64,000 nt of DNA from Flavobacteriaceae bacterium. GTDB lineage: Bacteria; Bacteroidota; Bacteroidia; Flavobacteriales; Flavobacteriaceae. The notes beneath the pieces were generated by a model, which worked only from the letters and a program-made list of their open reading frames with translations, did not search any database and was not told the DNA's origin. Of the stretch, positions 28,779 through 39,081 are shown piece by piece. The translations under genes and the position numbers were made by a program. The DNA lies in the NCBI GenBank assembly GCA_024742935.1, contig JANSXN010000001.1, positions 37,613 to 101,612 on the forward strand, in the 5' to 3' direction. Every line of letters starts with the position of its first letter. Positions within the stretch are counted from its first letter, which is position 1.

Positions 28779-30080
28779 ATGGAACACGTCATCATCATAG
28801 GAAATGGAATTTCAGGAGTTACCGCCGCAAGGCATATAAGAAAACTATCAGATAAAAAAATCACCATCATCTCTGGTGAGACCGATTACTTTTTCTCACG
28901 AACGGCACTGATGTATATCTATATGGGTCATATGAACTATGAACACACAAAGCCTTACGAAGACTGGTTCTGGGAGAAAAACCGTATTAAATTAAAAAAG
29001 GCATGGGTTTCCAAAGTTTCCCCAAATGAAAACAAAATCACACTCGCTACCGGCGAAACAATGCATTATGATAAACTCATCATTGCTACAGGTTCAAAAC
29101 CGAATAAATTTGGCTGGCCGGGACAGGATTTAAAGGGCGTGCAAGGTTTGTATTCCAAACAAGATTTGGATCTCCTGGAAGAAAACGCACCAAACAACAA
29201 GGTGTGTAAACGCGCTGTGATAGTTGGCGGCGGTTTGATTGGCATCGAACTTGCTGAAATGCTCTCCACCCGAAAAATTCCCGTTACTTTTCTCGTTAGG
29301 GAACACAATTTTTGGGGAAATGTACTTCCTGAAAAAGATGCAAAAGCTATTAACAACCATATCAAAGAACACCATATCGATTTACGTTTGAATACAAATC
29401 TAAAAGAAATGATCGCCGATAAAAATGGGCGGGTGAGAGCAGTTGTTGTTGAAGAAACCGGGGAAGAAATTGCTTGTGATTTAGTTGGCTTAACTGCCGG
29501 GGTAAGTCCTAATATGGATTTTCTAAAAGACAGTGGAATTGATTTTGGCAGAGGTGTTAAAGTAAACCGCTTTCTGGAGACTAATTTTAAAAATATTTAT
29601 GCACTAGGCGATTGTGCAGAGCAACAGGAAACCACCGGTGAACGCAGACCCATTGAAGCCGTTTGGTACACCGGCAGAATGATGGGCGAAGTGGTCGCTC
29701 AAACCATTTGTGGCAACAAAACTGCTTACAAACCGGGACATTGGTTTAACAGTGCCAAATTTTTTGATATTGAATACCAAACCTATGGCTGGGTGTTTCC
29801 TCAACCTCGCGACGGAGAAGCTCATTTTCACTGGTTGCATGAAGATGGTAAGAAATGCATCACCATTAATTACCAAATAGCATCTAGGAAATTTGTGGGC
29901 ATCAATACATTTGGAATCAGAATGCGTCACGAGGTTTTTGATCGATGGCTCACCGAAAAACACACCGTAGATGAAATCATAGAAAACTTAGAACAAGCCC
30001 ATTTTGACCCGGAGTTTTATAAACGATATGAAAAACATATTAAGGAACAATTCAAAAATGAATTAAAAATTAACGCATAA
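28779..30080 (+). CDS. NAD(P)/FAD-dependent oxidoreductase
   Basis: VIIIGNGISGVTAARHIRKL, IATGSKPN, AVIVGGGLIGIELAEML, NIYALGDCAE. Confidence 0.92.
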   Translation: MEHVIIIGNGISGVTAARHIRKLSDKKITIISGETDYFFSRTALMYIYMGHMNYEHTKPYEDWFWEKNRIKLKKAWVSKVSPNENKITLATGETMHYDKLIIATGSKPNKFGWPGQDLKGVQGLYSKQDLDLLEENAPNNKVCKRAVIVGGGLIGIELAEMLSTRKIPVTFLVREHNFWGNVLPEKDAKAINNHIKEHHIDLRLNTNLKEMIADKNGRVRAVVVEETGEEIACDLVGLTAGVSPNMDFLKDSGIDFGRGVKVNRFLETNFKNIYALGDCAEQQETTGERRPIEAVWYTGRMMGEVVAQTICGNKTAYKPGHWFNSAKFFDIEYQTYGWVFPQPRDGEAHFHWLHEDGKKCITINYQIASRKFVGINTFGIRMRHEVFDRWLTEKHTVDEIIENLEQAHFDPEFYKRYEKHIKEQFKNELKINA

Positions 30081-30082
30081 TT

Positions 30083-31666
30083 ATGGCCCATAACATTTCA
30101 GCAACCGGAGATACAACTTATACCCTCTCGCTTCAGCAAAAATTAGCAACACTTCTGGGCTTTACAGGTCTTTTTATCCTCTTATTGGCGACTTTTAATG
30201 TTAGTTTTCCAAACAAAACCTTGTGGCTTACACTTTCCCTTAGTGCCATTTGTGTTGGTATTGTATGGTTTGGGGTCAATCAGTACCAGAACAAAATTGC
30301 CGGTATAAAAAATGACGGTATTCAATTCAGCTCCTTGACTTCCCGAGGGATTTTGGCATGGATGCTAGGGCTCTTTCTCACGGGTTTTTACATTGTACTT
30401 TATTTTTATCCTCAATATTTGGGTTTAACCGCAGAGGACCAAAACAACACCGGTATCATCGCTCTTTTTGACCCTTTGAGTTACTTGCTCAGCGGTAATC
30501 CGGCCAGCCAGTGGTTTGTCTATGGTACATTTTATACCATTGCTGTGGTGTTTTTTGGAATTAAATTTATTTACAAATACCGCCACAATCATTATCAACG
30601 ACTGCGCACATTTTCTGTGATGTTCTTTCAACTGGGATTTGCTTTTTTGATACCGGAATTTATGGCCCGCTTAAACAGCGAAAGTTTTTCGCTACCATAT
30701 TATGACCTAAAAAACATCTGGCCACTAAATCACTACAATTTTGAACAATATCGTGTGGACGAATTCATCAGTGCCGGTAACATTGGCATTGCTTTGCTCA
30801 TTTTTGGTGTGGCATCCATTTTTATTATCACGCCCATTCTCACTTACAAATATGGCAAACGCTGGTACTGCTCCTGGGTGTGTGGTTGCGGCGGACTTGC
30901 AGAAACTGCAGGTGACCCTTTTAGACATCTTAGCGATAAACGATTGTCTGCCTGGAAAGTAGAACGATGGGTGGTACATAGTGTCGTGGTATTTGTGGTT
31001 GTGATGACAACTGCCGTGATTTACTCCTATCTGGGCGATGCCTCAAAAGGCTATTGGCTCACGCGCGACACATTTTTAATTGGTGTAGCTATATTACTTA
31101 CGCTTGTTTTTGCAGGGGTGATTGTCTTTAAACGCAACGAGTTTAAAAAAGATGCGCTTTATGGTGCAGTGGGGTATTTGGCCATAATTCTTGTTTTGAT
31201 TGGACTTCATTATTTTCAAGGGTCACAATTGTTTTTGTTTGAAACCGAAACCTTAAGAAGCACATACGGCTTCCTAATAGGGAGTATTTTTGCCGGGGTG
31301 ATTGGCACCGGGTTTTATCCCATTTTTGGCAACCGGGTTTGGTGCAGAATGGGCTGCCCCATGGCGGCAATCCTTGGCTTTCAGCAACGGTTATTTTCTA
31401 AATTTAGAATTACCACCAACGGCGGACAATGCATCTCTTGCGGTAACTGTTCTACGTATTGCGAAATGGGTATCGACGTGCGCGCCTATGCTCAAAAGGG
31501 TGAAAACATCGTGCGCTCCAGTTGTGTAGGTTGCGGTATATGTGCAGCTGTATGTCCACGTGGCGTATTAAAACTGGAAAACGACAGCATGAAAGGACGC
31601 ATTAACTCTAATGATGTTCTTTTAGGAAATGATGTGGATTTGATGAAGTTGGTGAATGAGAGATAG
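30083..31666 (+). CDS. Membrane 4Fe-4S polyferredoxin (NapH/CcoG-like)
   Basis: Multiple TM; WYCSWVCGCGG, WCRMGCPMA, CISCGNCSTYCEMGID, SSCVGCGICAAVCPRGVL. Confidence 0.88.
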   Translation: MAHNISATGDTTYTLSLQQKLATLLGFTGLFILLLATFNVSFPNKTLWLTLSLSAICVGIVWFGVNQYQNKIAGIKNDGIQFSSLTSRGILAWMLGLFLTGFYIVLYFYPQYLGLTAEDQNNTGIIALFDPLSYLLSGNPASQWFVYGTFYTIAVVFFGIKFIYKYRHNHYQRLRTFSVMFFQLGFAFLIPEFMARLNSESFSLPYYDLKNIWPLNHYNFEQYRVDEFISAGNIGIALLIFGVASIFIITPILTYKYGKRWYCSWVCGCGGLAETAGDPFRHLSDKRLSAWKVERWVVHSVVVFVVVMTTAVIYSYLGDASKGYWLTRDTFLIGVAILLTLVFAGVIVFKRNEFKKDALYGAVGYLAIILVLIGLHYFQGSQLFLFETETLRSTYGFLIGSIFAGVIGTGFYPIFGNRVWCRMGCPMAAILGFQQRLFSKFRITTNGGQCISCGNCSTYCEMGIDVRAYAQKGENIVRSSCVGCGICAAVCPRGVLKLENDSMKGRINSNDVLLGNDVDLMKLVNER

Positions 31667-31761
31667 AATAAGTTGACAACTAAAAACAAATAAGAGATTA
31701 ATTTGTCTATTCCTTTCAAGTTATAAATAATCAATAAAATAAACTATTTTAGTGCTTCTTT

Positions 31762-32829
31762 ATGAACAGACGCACAAAAATCATCCTTACACTACTGCTC
31801 ATTGCTCAAATGATAGGGCTTCGGGTACTCTCCTATTTTCCGGAGTTTGTGGAAAAATATTACAGCCTGGGAGTGTTTCCTGTGATTTCTAAAATTTTCA
31901 GGCACCTCTTTGGGTGGATTCCGTTTTCTGTGGGTGATGTGTTTTACAGTGGGTTGATTATTTTGGGTGTTCGCTGGATCTGCCTCAACCTTAAGCGCAT
32001 TAAAACAAAGCCGCTAGGTTTTTTTCTCGACATCACAGCTACTTTATCTATTGCCTACTTTTTGATTAATATGCTTTGGGGTTTTAACTACTACAGGGTT
32101 CCGTTACACCAAACACTGGGTGTTGAACGAGAATACACTACAGAGCAACTCACTTCATTTACCCAAGATTTAATTCAGAAAGCAAATCACCTTCATCGGG
32201 AACTAGGTTATAAAGATTCGGTTAAAGTTGAAATACCCTATAATCACAAAGAAATTTTTAAACGCTCCACAAATGGTTATGACAACCTAAGTGAAACATT
32301 TCCCACCTTTTCCTATCATCCCAAAAGCATAAAACCTTCTGCCTGGAGTTTGGGCCTCAGCTATATGGGCTACAGTGGCTACTACAACCCTTTTACTGCA
32401 GAAGCTCAGGTAAATGACATGATTTTAGGGCATCGTTTCACAGTTGTTACTTGCCACGAGGAAGCACATCAATTGGGTTATGCTGCTGAAAATGAAGCCA
32501 ATTTTCTGGCATACCTTGCAACCACTCATAATGACGATTTGTATTTTCAGTATGCCGGAACCATTTTTGCATTAAGGTATTGCGTCAATGAACTCGCCAG
32601 AAGAGATATGGATTTGTATGACGATATCATAGATACTGTTAATTTTGGAATTCTTGAAAGTTACCGTGAAGTAAGGGAATTTTGGCAAAGTTATGAAGGT
32701 CCGCTGGAATTCATTTCCAAAACCTTTTTTGATAGATTCCTAAAAGCCAACAATCAGGAGAAAGGAATTAAAAGCTATAGCTATATGGTTGCACTTCTTG
32801 TAAACTACCATCAAGAAAAACCACTTTAA
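31762..32829 (+). CDS. DUF3810 family membrane protein
   Basis: N-terminal TMs, NMLWGFNYYR, VTCHEEAHQLGYAAENEANFLAYLA. Confidence 0.88.
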   Translation: MNRRTKIILTLLLIAQMIGLRVLSYFPEFVEKYYSLGVFPVISKIFRHLFGWIPFSVGDVFYSGLIILGVRWICLNLKRIKTKPLGFFLDITATLSIAYFLINMLWGFNYYRVPLHQTLGVEREYTTEQLTSFTQDLIQKANHLHRELGYKDSVKVEIPYNHKEIFKRSTNGYDNLSETFPTFSYHPKSIKPSAWSLGLSYMGYSGYYNPFTAEAQVNDMILGHRFTVVTCHEEAHQLGYAAENEANFLAYLATTHNDDLYFQYAGTIFALRYCVNELARRDMDLYDDIIDTVNFGILESYREVREFWQSYEGPLEFISKTFFDRFLKANNQEKGIKSYSYMVALLVNYHQEKPL

Positions 32830-32933
32830 AAACCCATACTCTCTTAAATTCCTGTTAAAAGGTCCTATGATTCACTTAATATGAGAAGTGTTTTTTATTT
32901 TTAGAGATTAAATCTTTCTAATTTAAAACACCA

Positions 32934-35930
32934 ATGAAAAAAAAGTTACTCCTTTTCCCCCTATTCTTTTTTATTCTTCTCGCCTCGGCACAAGACTATT
33001 TTCCAAAGAATGATGGCGTAAGCCACACAAACCAAAACTTTACTGCTTTCACAAACGCAACTTTGTATTTGACACCCACTCAAAAAATTGAAGGAGGCAC
33101 ACTACTCATCCAAAATGGAGTTGTTGTTGACGCAGGTAAAAATGTAAACATCCCCGCAAACACAACCACAATCAATCTTGAAGGCAAACACATTTATCCT
33201 TCATTTGTAGACCCATACAGTGATTTTGGAATAGAAAAACCCAAACGTTCCGGAGGCGGTCGCTCTGCACAGTATGAAGCTTCTCGAAGTGGCTATTACT
33301 GGAATGACCATATAAGAACAGAAATTAATGCTTTTGAAAAATTTAAGTTTGATGACAAAAAAGCCAAAGAACTTATTGAGGCAGGTTTTGGTGCGGTGAG
33401 CACACATCATCAAGATGGAGTTGCACGCGGTACCGGGATGGTCGTTACCCTTAATACAAAAGGAAACAACAACGAACGCATCCTTCAACAGAAAGCAACT
33501 CAACATTTCTCCTTTACTCGCAGTCTTGAAATGGAACAAGCATATCCCAGTTCAGTTATGGGTTCTATGGCATTGTTACGACAGATGTATTATGACGCCC
33601 AATGGTATGAGGGAGGAAACTCCACCACAAAAGACCTGGCTTTGGAAGCACTATTAGCTCACAAAAACCTGCCGGCCATTTTTGAATCCAAAGACAAACT
33701 AAATAACCTTAGAGCTGACAAAGTGGGCGATCTTTTTAACATTCAATACACTATTGTGGGAAGTGGTTATGAATATGAAAACATTAAAGAAGTAAAAGCA
33801 ACAAATGCCACATATATCATTCCGCTGAATTTTCCTGATGCCTATGATGTTTCAAACCCTTATCAGGCAACTTATGTTTCCCTTTCAGACATGAGAAAAT
33901 GGAACCAAGCCCCTCAAAACCCAAAGATTCTGGCTGAGAATGACATACCTTTCGCTTTTACTATCCATGATTTAAAGTCCTCTAAAGAGTTAATGGGTAA
34001 AATCCAAAAGGCAATGGAATATGGCCTCTCTTTTGAAAAAGCACTGGAAGCTTTAACTACTGTACCTGCTCAAATTTTAAAAAACAATCGACTGGGCAAT
34101 CTCAATAAAAATGCTTTCGCAAACTTTATCATCACCTCCGGTCCACTTTTCGAAAAGGAAACAACTCTTTATGAAAACTGGATTCAAGGAGAACGTCAAG
34201 AGATTAATGATATGAGTCAAAAAGACATTCGCGGTGAGTACAACCTCATCGTTGCCGGTTCTTCTTACGACTTATCAATCAAAGGTGAGCCTGCTAAACC
34301 GAAGGTCGAAATAAAACAAGACACCATTAAACACAAGTCAACACTAAGCTATTCCAAAAACTGGATTGAACTTTCTATGACTAAAGATGATGAGACATAC
34401 AGAATGACCGGAATTGTTAGCAATGATTCAGAGAACCTTAGCGGACGACTCATTTTACCTAATGGGAATGAATCTACCTTTAGAGCCAACAAAACAGCTC
34501 CAATGGGAGAAAATGACGAAAAAAAGGATGATAAGGATGAAAAGGACGAAAATGAAGATAGCACACCCAAAGTACTGCCTCTCACCTACCCCAACATGGC
34601 TTATGGAAACACCAGTCTTCCCAAACCTCAGGATATTTTATTTAGAAATGCCACCGTTTGGACGGGAGAAGATACCGGTATTCTTGAAGCAACCGATGTG
34701 TTAATCAAAAACGGAAAAATCTCTAAGATTGGCAAAAACCTTGCTGCAGGTGGGGCTCGCGTGGTGGATGCCACCGGAAAGCATTTAACCGCAGGCATCA
34801 TCGATGAACACTCCCATCTGGCACTTTCATCAGTCAATGAAGGGGGTCACAATTCATCTGCTGAAGTAAAAATGGAAGACGTGGTTGATCCTGACGATAT
34901 AGGAGTTTATAGAGCTCTCGCTGGCGGCGTTACCTCTGCACAATTGCTCCACGGTTCGGCAAACCCCATTGGTGGCCGTTCAGCCATTGTAAAATTCAAA
35001 TGGGGTGAAACTGCAGATAATATGATTTATAAGAATTCGCCTAAGTTCATCAAATTTGCCCTCGGCGAAAATGTAAAACAATCAAATTGGGGTTCAAATA
35101 GCAGATTTCCACAAACCAGAATGGGTGTGGAACAAGTTTATATGGACTTCTTTAACCGCGCCAAGGAATATGAAGCAAAAAAGAAAAGTGGCGCCGCTTT
35201 TCGCTATGACGAAGAGATGGAAACACTTGTTGAAATTCTTAACGGCGATCGTTTTATAAGCTGTCACTCTTATGTACAAAGCGAAATCAACATGTTGATG
35301 AAAGTTGCAGAAAAGTTTAATTTCAATGTCAATACATTCACACACATACTGGAAGGCTACAAAGTTGCAGAAATTATGGAAAAACACGGAGTTGTAGGTG
35401 CCTCTACCTTCAGCGACTGGTGGGGTTATAAATTTGAAGTAAACGATGCCATACCTCACAATGCAGCCATTATGTATGATGCCGGTTTAAACGTAAGCAT
35501 TAATAGTGACGATGGCGAAATGATTAGAAGATTGAATCAGGAAGCCGCTAAGGCTGTAAAGTATGGCGATGTTCCGGAATATGAAGCCTGGAAAATGGTG
35601 ACCATCAATCCCGCAAAAATGCTTCACATTGATGACAGGGTTGGCAGTATAAAAGAAGGTAAAGATGCCGATGTGGTATTATGGAATAATAACCCTTTAT
35701 CGATGTATGCAAAACCCGAAAAAACACTTATTGAAGGTGCTGTTTACTTTGATATGGAAGATGATATTCTAAAACGCAACGCCATTAAAAAAGAACGCAA
35801 CGATTTGATTAAAATGATGCTGGATGAAAAAAATGGAGGTGGTAAAACACAAGCTCCCAGAAGAATGCCCCAACGTGATTTTCACTGTGAAACAGATCAT
35901 TTGGCAGAAGGATTTCACGATCATCATTAA
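32934..35930 (+). CDS. Amidohydrolase family protein with two amidohydrolase-like halves and an acidic linker
   Basis: Signal peptide; C-half HLTAGIIDEHSHLALSS, INPAKMLHIDDRVGSIKEGKDADVVLW; N-half VYPSFVDPYSDFG lacks HxH; linker GENDEKKDDKDEKDENEDS. Confidence 0.88.
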   Translation: MKKKLLLFPLFFFILLASAQDYFPKNDGVSHTNQNFTAFTNATLYLTPTQKIEGGTLLIQNGVVVDAGKNVNIPANTTTINLEGKHIYPSFVDPYSDFGIEKPKRSGGGRSAQYEASRSGYYWNDHIRTEINAFEKFKFDDKKAKELIEAGFGAVSTHHQDGVARGTGMVVTLNTKGNNNERILQQKATQHFSFTRSLEMEQAYPSSVMGSMALLRQMYYDAQWYEGGNSTTKDLALEALLAHKNLPAIFESKDKLNNLRADKVGDLFNIQYTIVGSGYEYENIKEVKATNATYIIPLNFPDAYDVSNPYQATYVSLSDMRKWNQAPQNPKILAENDIPFAFTIHDLKSSKELMGKIQKAMEYGLSFEKALEALTTVPAQILKNNRLGNLNKNAFANFIITSGPLFEKETTLYENWIQGERQEINDMSQKDIRGEYNLIVAGSSYDLSIKGEPAKPKVEIKQDTIKHKSTLSYSKNWIELSMTKDDETYRMTGIVSNDSENLSGRLILPNGNESTFRANKTAPMGENDEKKDDKDEKDENEDSTPKVLPLTYPNMAYGNTSLPKPQDILFRNATVWTGEDTGILEATDVLIKNGKISKIGKNLAAGGARVVDATGKHLTAGIIDEHSHLALSSVNEGGHNSSAEVKMEDVVDPDDIGVYRALAGGVTSAQLLHGSANPIGGRSAIVKFKWGETADNMIYKNSPKFIKFALGENVKQSNWGSNSRFPQTRMGVEQVYMDFFNRAKEYEAKKKSGAAFRYDEEMETLVEILNGDRFISCHSYVQSEINMLMKVAEKFNFNVNTFTHILEGYKVAEIMEKHGVVGASTFSDWWGYKFEVNDAIPHNAAIMYDAGLNVSINSDDGEMIRRLNQEAAKAVKYGDVPEYEAWKMVTINPAKMLHIDDRVGSIKEGKDADVVLWNNNPLSMYAKPEKTLIEGAVYFDMEDDILKRNAIKKERNDLIKMMLDEKNGGGKTQAPRRMPQRDFHCETDHLAEGFHDHH

Positions 35931-35963
35931 TTTATTCATTGCATAATCTTAAAAAACACTTTT

Positions 35964-37259
35964 ATGAAAAATATATATAAAATAACCTGCCTTTTTCTGC
36001 TATCCCTTTTTAGCATCCCATTAACGGCACAACAAACTCCTGCGCCTGCTCAATCACAGGCTATTTCAATTACAGGAGTTACCGCCCACATTGGCAACGG
36101 AACCGTCATTGAAAATGCCACCCTTGTTTTTGAAAACGGAAAAATTACAGCACTGGCAAATGGTGCAACTACCAAAGGAAAAGTTATTAACGCCCAAGGC
36201 AAACATGTGTATCCGGGTTTTATAACCATTAACAATACCCTAGGATTGGGAGAAATTGATGCAGTAAGAGCCAGTATGGATGTAAATGAAATTGGCACCA
36301 TTACACCCAACGTAAGAAGCTTAATTGCCTACAATGCAGAAAGCAAGCTTGTTGAAAGCATGCGACCCAACGGGGTTCTTATTGGACAAATTGTACCCCG
36401 TGGAGGAAGAATTACAGGAACCTCATCGGTTGTGCAATTTGATGCCTGGAACTGGGAAGATGCCGCCGTCAAAGTAGATGACGCAATCCATATGAACTGG
36501 CCCGATAGTTTTAGAAGAGGCCGCTGGTGGATGGGCGAATCAAGAGCCTATCAGCCTAACAAAGACTACAACGACAACATTAAGGAAGCCCGTGACTTTT
36601 TTGTTGAAGCCATAGCCTATCACAAAACCACTCCTAAAGAAAAAAATCTTGCCTTTGAGTCGGTTAAAGGATTGTTTGATGGCAGTAAAAAGTTTTATGT
36701 GAATGCTTCAAGCGAAAAAGAAATTATTGATGCTGTAACTTTTGCAAAAGAATTAGGCATTCAAAAAACGGTTTTGGTGGGTGGATATCACGCCTATAAA
36801 ATCACCGAATTTCTCAAACAAAACAACATAGCCGTTGTTGTGGGAAGAACACAAAGCACTCCCAATTTTGAAGATGACGATTATGACCTTCCTTATAAAG
36901 CACCAAAACTGCTTCATGACGCAGGACTTTTAGTGTCAATTGATCCGGGAGGACGCATGGAGCGAATGAACACAAGAAATCTTCCCTTTTACGCAGGTCA
37001 GGTTGTGGGTCAAGGAATGAGTAAGGAAGAAGCGCTTCAATTAATCACCTTGAATGCTGCAAAAATATTGGGCATTGATGCAGATTACGGTACACTGGAA
37101 GTAGGAAAAAGTGCTACTTTATTTATCTCAGAAGGAGATGCATTGGATGTGAGAGGAAATAAGCTAACGCAGGCTTTTATTGATGGAAGAGAAGTTTCGC
37201 TGCAAAGCCATCATACCATATTATACAATAGATATTCAGATAAGTTAAATACAGATTAA
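35964..37259 (+). CDS. Amidohydrolase-like protein, apparently lacking the metal-binding HxH
   Basis: Signal peptide; VYPGFITINNTLG in place of HxH; C-terminal TLNAAKILGIDADYGTLEVGKSATLFI. Confidence 0.85.
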   Translation: MKNIYKITCLFLLSLFSIPLTAQQTPAPAQSQAISITGVTAHIGNGTVIENATLVFENGKITALANGATTKGKVINAQGKHVYPGFITINNTLGLGEIDAVRASMDVNEIGTITPNVRSLIAYNAESKLVESMRPNGVLIGQIVPRGGRITGTSSVVQFDAWNWEDAAVKVDDAIHMNWPDSFRRGRWWMGESRAYQPNKDYNDNIKEARDFFVEAIAYHKTTPKEKNLAFESVKGLFDGSKKFYVNASSEKEIIDAVTFAKELGIQKTVLVGGYHAYKITEFLKQNNIAVVVGRTQSTPNFEDDDYDLPYKAPKLLHDAGLLVSIDPGGRMERMNTRNLPFYAGQVVGQGMSKEEALQLITLNAAKILGIDADYGTLEVGKSATLFISEGDALDVRGNKLTQAFIDGREVSLQSHHTILYNRYSDKLNTD

Positions 37260-37280
37260 ATAGGGTATTTAAAATCATTG

Positions 37281-37312
37281 AACCTGCTTTTCCATTGATG
37301 GAAAAGCAGGTT
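37281..37312. terminator. Bidirectional intrinsic terminator
   Basis: AACCTGCTTTTCCA-TTGA-TGGAAAAGCAGGTT then T-tract; convergent genes. Confidence 0.9.
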
Positions 37313-37314
37313 TT

Positions 37315-38097
37315 TTATTCATAAACAGCATTTGGAGGTGCTATAAATAAACTATCAGCCGGAGGAGTTTCAGAAACCTCTACCTCTGAAAATGACATTG
37401 TTTGAGAGGGTTTCAACGGCTTATCATTTTTGACATCATACCAAATTAATTTCTCAGGAAGTAACAAGCCATTTTCCTCAAGCCATTGATCATATTTGAT
37501 TAAATGCCACTCTGTACTTTTTTCTCCTTCAAAATAAGTGACGGTGTAACCCAGCCATTCCATTCTATTAGTTTCTTTATCATAATATATGATGTATTCG
37601 TCATCAGGCGAATCCCCCACACTTCTACCAAACCCAATGTGAATTGCTCCCAGATTTTTTCTTTCAAAAACCACATCTTTACGTTCTGTATAAAAGGCTC
37701 CCGGGTCTGAAATGATAAAAGGCATGGCATGAAAATAAAAAATGAGATTGTAATAAAAGTTTGCATTTCCCTTAAAAGTTGCGTCGGGATCAAGCTTCCA
37801 AACATTTCTTCCATCAAAGCCCAAGGTGAAAGTCTCTGCTTCAATTCGGGTTTTTCGGGATTTTAAATCAGTCATATGGACTTCAGCACCATCACTTTTT
37901 TGAACTTTAAACCTGAAACCATTCATCTTTTTCCAGTTTTCAAGGCCCCCGTGAGCTTCAAATATTTTATTCAAAACTAAAGGAAACTTCTTACCCTCTT
38001 CAACTTTAGGGGTTAGCTGTCTTGGTTCTTGTTCTTTACTTTGGTTACAAGAATAAAATAGAACGACACTCAAAATCAATACTAAAAAACGTTTCAT
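37315..38097 (-). CDS. DUF6503-like lipoprotein
   Basis: Lipobox VVLFYSC; FEAHGGLENWKKMNGFRFKVQ. Confidence 0.65.
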   Translation of the reverse strand: MKRFLVLILSVVLFYSCNQSKEQEPRQLTPKVEEGKKFPLVLNKIFEAHGGLENWKKMNGFRFKVQKSDGAEVHMTDLKSRKTRIEAETFTLGFDGRNVWKLDPDATFKGNANFYYNLIFYFHAMPFIISDPGAFYTERKDVVFERKNLGAIHIGFGRSVGDSPDDEYIIYYDKETNRMEWLGYTVTYFEGEKSTEWHLIKYDQWLEENGLLLPEKLIWYDVKNDKPLKPSQTMSFSEVEVSETPPADSLFIAPPNAVYE

Positions 38098-38193
38098 AAA
38101 ATCATTTTAATCTATGTATAAAGATATTTATAATTAAGGTCTTAATCCAAACCTTTGCTGCTAAAGTTTCTAAAAAAGAAATACCTTTGTTGT

Positions 38194-38991
38194 ATGCAAA
38201 AACACATCAGCAGCTTACAAAACCCATTGATAAAACAACTGTTATTACTCCAGGAAAAATCCCGAGAGCGAAAAAAATCCGGGCTATTTGTAGTGGAAGG
38301 AGAACGCGAAATTTCGCTTGCTGTAAAAGCAGGGTATGAACTTCTTTCTCTTATTTACTGTAATGAAATTTATTCTGAAAATGTCTTGATGCACTTAACC
38401 GGGCAACCCATTGACCGCATTGAAGTGCCCATTGAAATTTATCGTAAAATCGCTTACCGCGAAAGTACAGAGGGAATTATCGCTATTGCAAAATCTAAAT
38501 CCCACAACCTGGAATCACTTTTTTTCAAATCAGAAAATCCTCTAATTCTCATAGCCGAAGCTCCTGAAAAACCCGGAAACATTGGTGCTTTATTACGAAC
38601 GGCAGATGCAGCAAACCTTGATGCGGTTATTATTGCCAACCCTAAAACAGACCTTTACAATCCCAATGTGATACGAAGTAGTGTGGGTTGCTTGTTTACC
38701 AATCAAGTTGCAACAGGAAGCACACAGGATATCATTTCGTTCCTTAAAGAAAAAAACATCGCTATTTATGGAGCAGCTTTGGAAGCCTCCATAAATTATA
38801 CAACCATTGATTATAAACAAGCCTGTGCAATTGTTGTTGGAACTGAATCTACCGGTTTGAGTGATGAATGGACACAAAACACCACACAAAACGTCATCAT
38901 TCCAATGGATGGTGAAATTGACTCTATGAACGTCTCAGTTGCAGCCGCAATTCTTATCTTTGAAGCGAAAAGACAGAGGAGAAATAACTAA
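38194..38991 (+). CDS. TrmH/SpoU family RNA methyltransferase
   Basis: ISSLQNPLIKQLLLLQEKSRERKKSGLFVVEGERE, EKPGNIGALLRTADAANLDAVI, IPMDGEIDSMNVSVAAAI; start at the ATG at 38194. Confidence 0.92.
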   Translation: MQKHISSLQNPLIKQLLLLQEKSRERKKSGLFVVEGEREISLAVKAGYELLSLIYCNEIYSENVLMHLTGQPIDRIEVPIEIYRKIAYRESTEGIIAIAKSKSHNLESLFFKSENPLILIAEAPEKPGNIGALLRTADAANLDAVIIANPKTDLYNPNVIRSSVGCLFTNQVATGSTQDIISFLKEKNIAIYGAALEASINYTTIDYKQACAIVVGTESTGLSDEWTQNTTQNVIIPMDGEIDSMNVSVAAAILIFEAKRQRRNN

Positions 38992-39081
38992 GCACAAAAA
39001 AGAAAAAATTAATAAGCACCAAACTCCAAGTATCAAAATCATATCTATAAATTTGGAATTTGAAAAATTGGAATTTTATAC

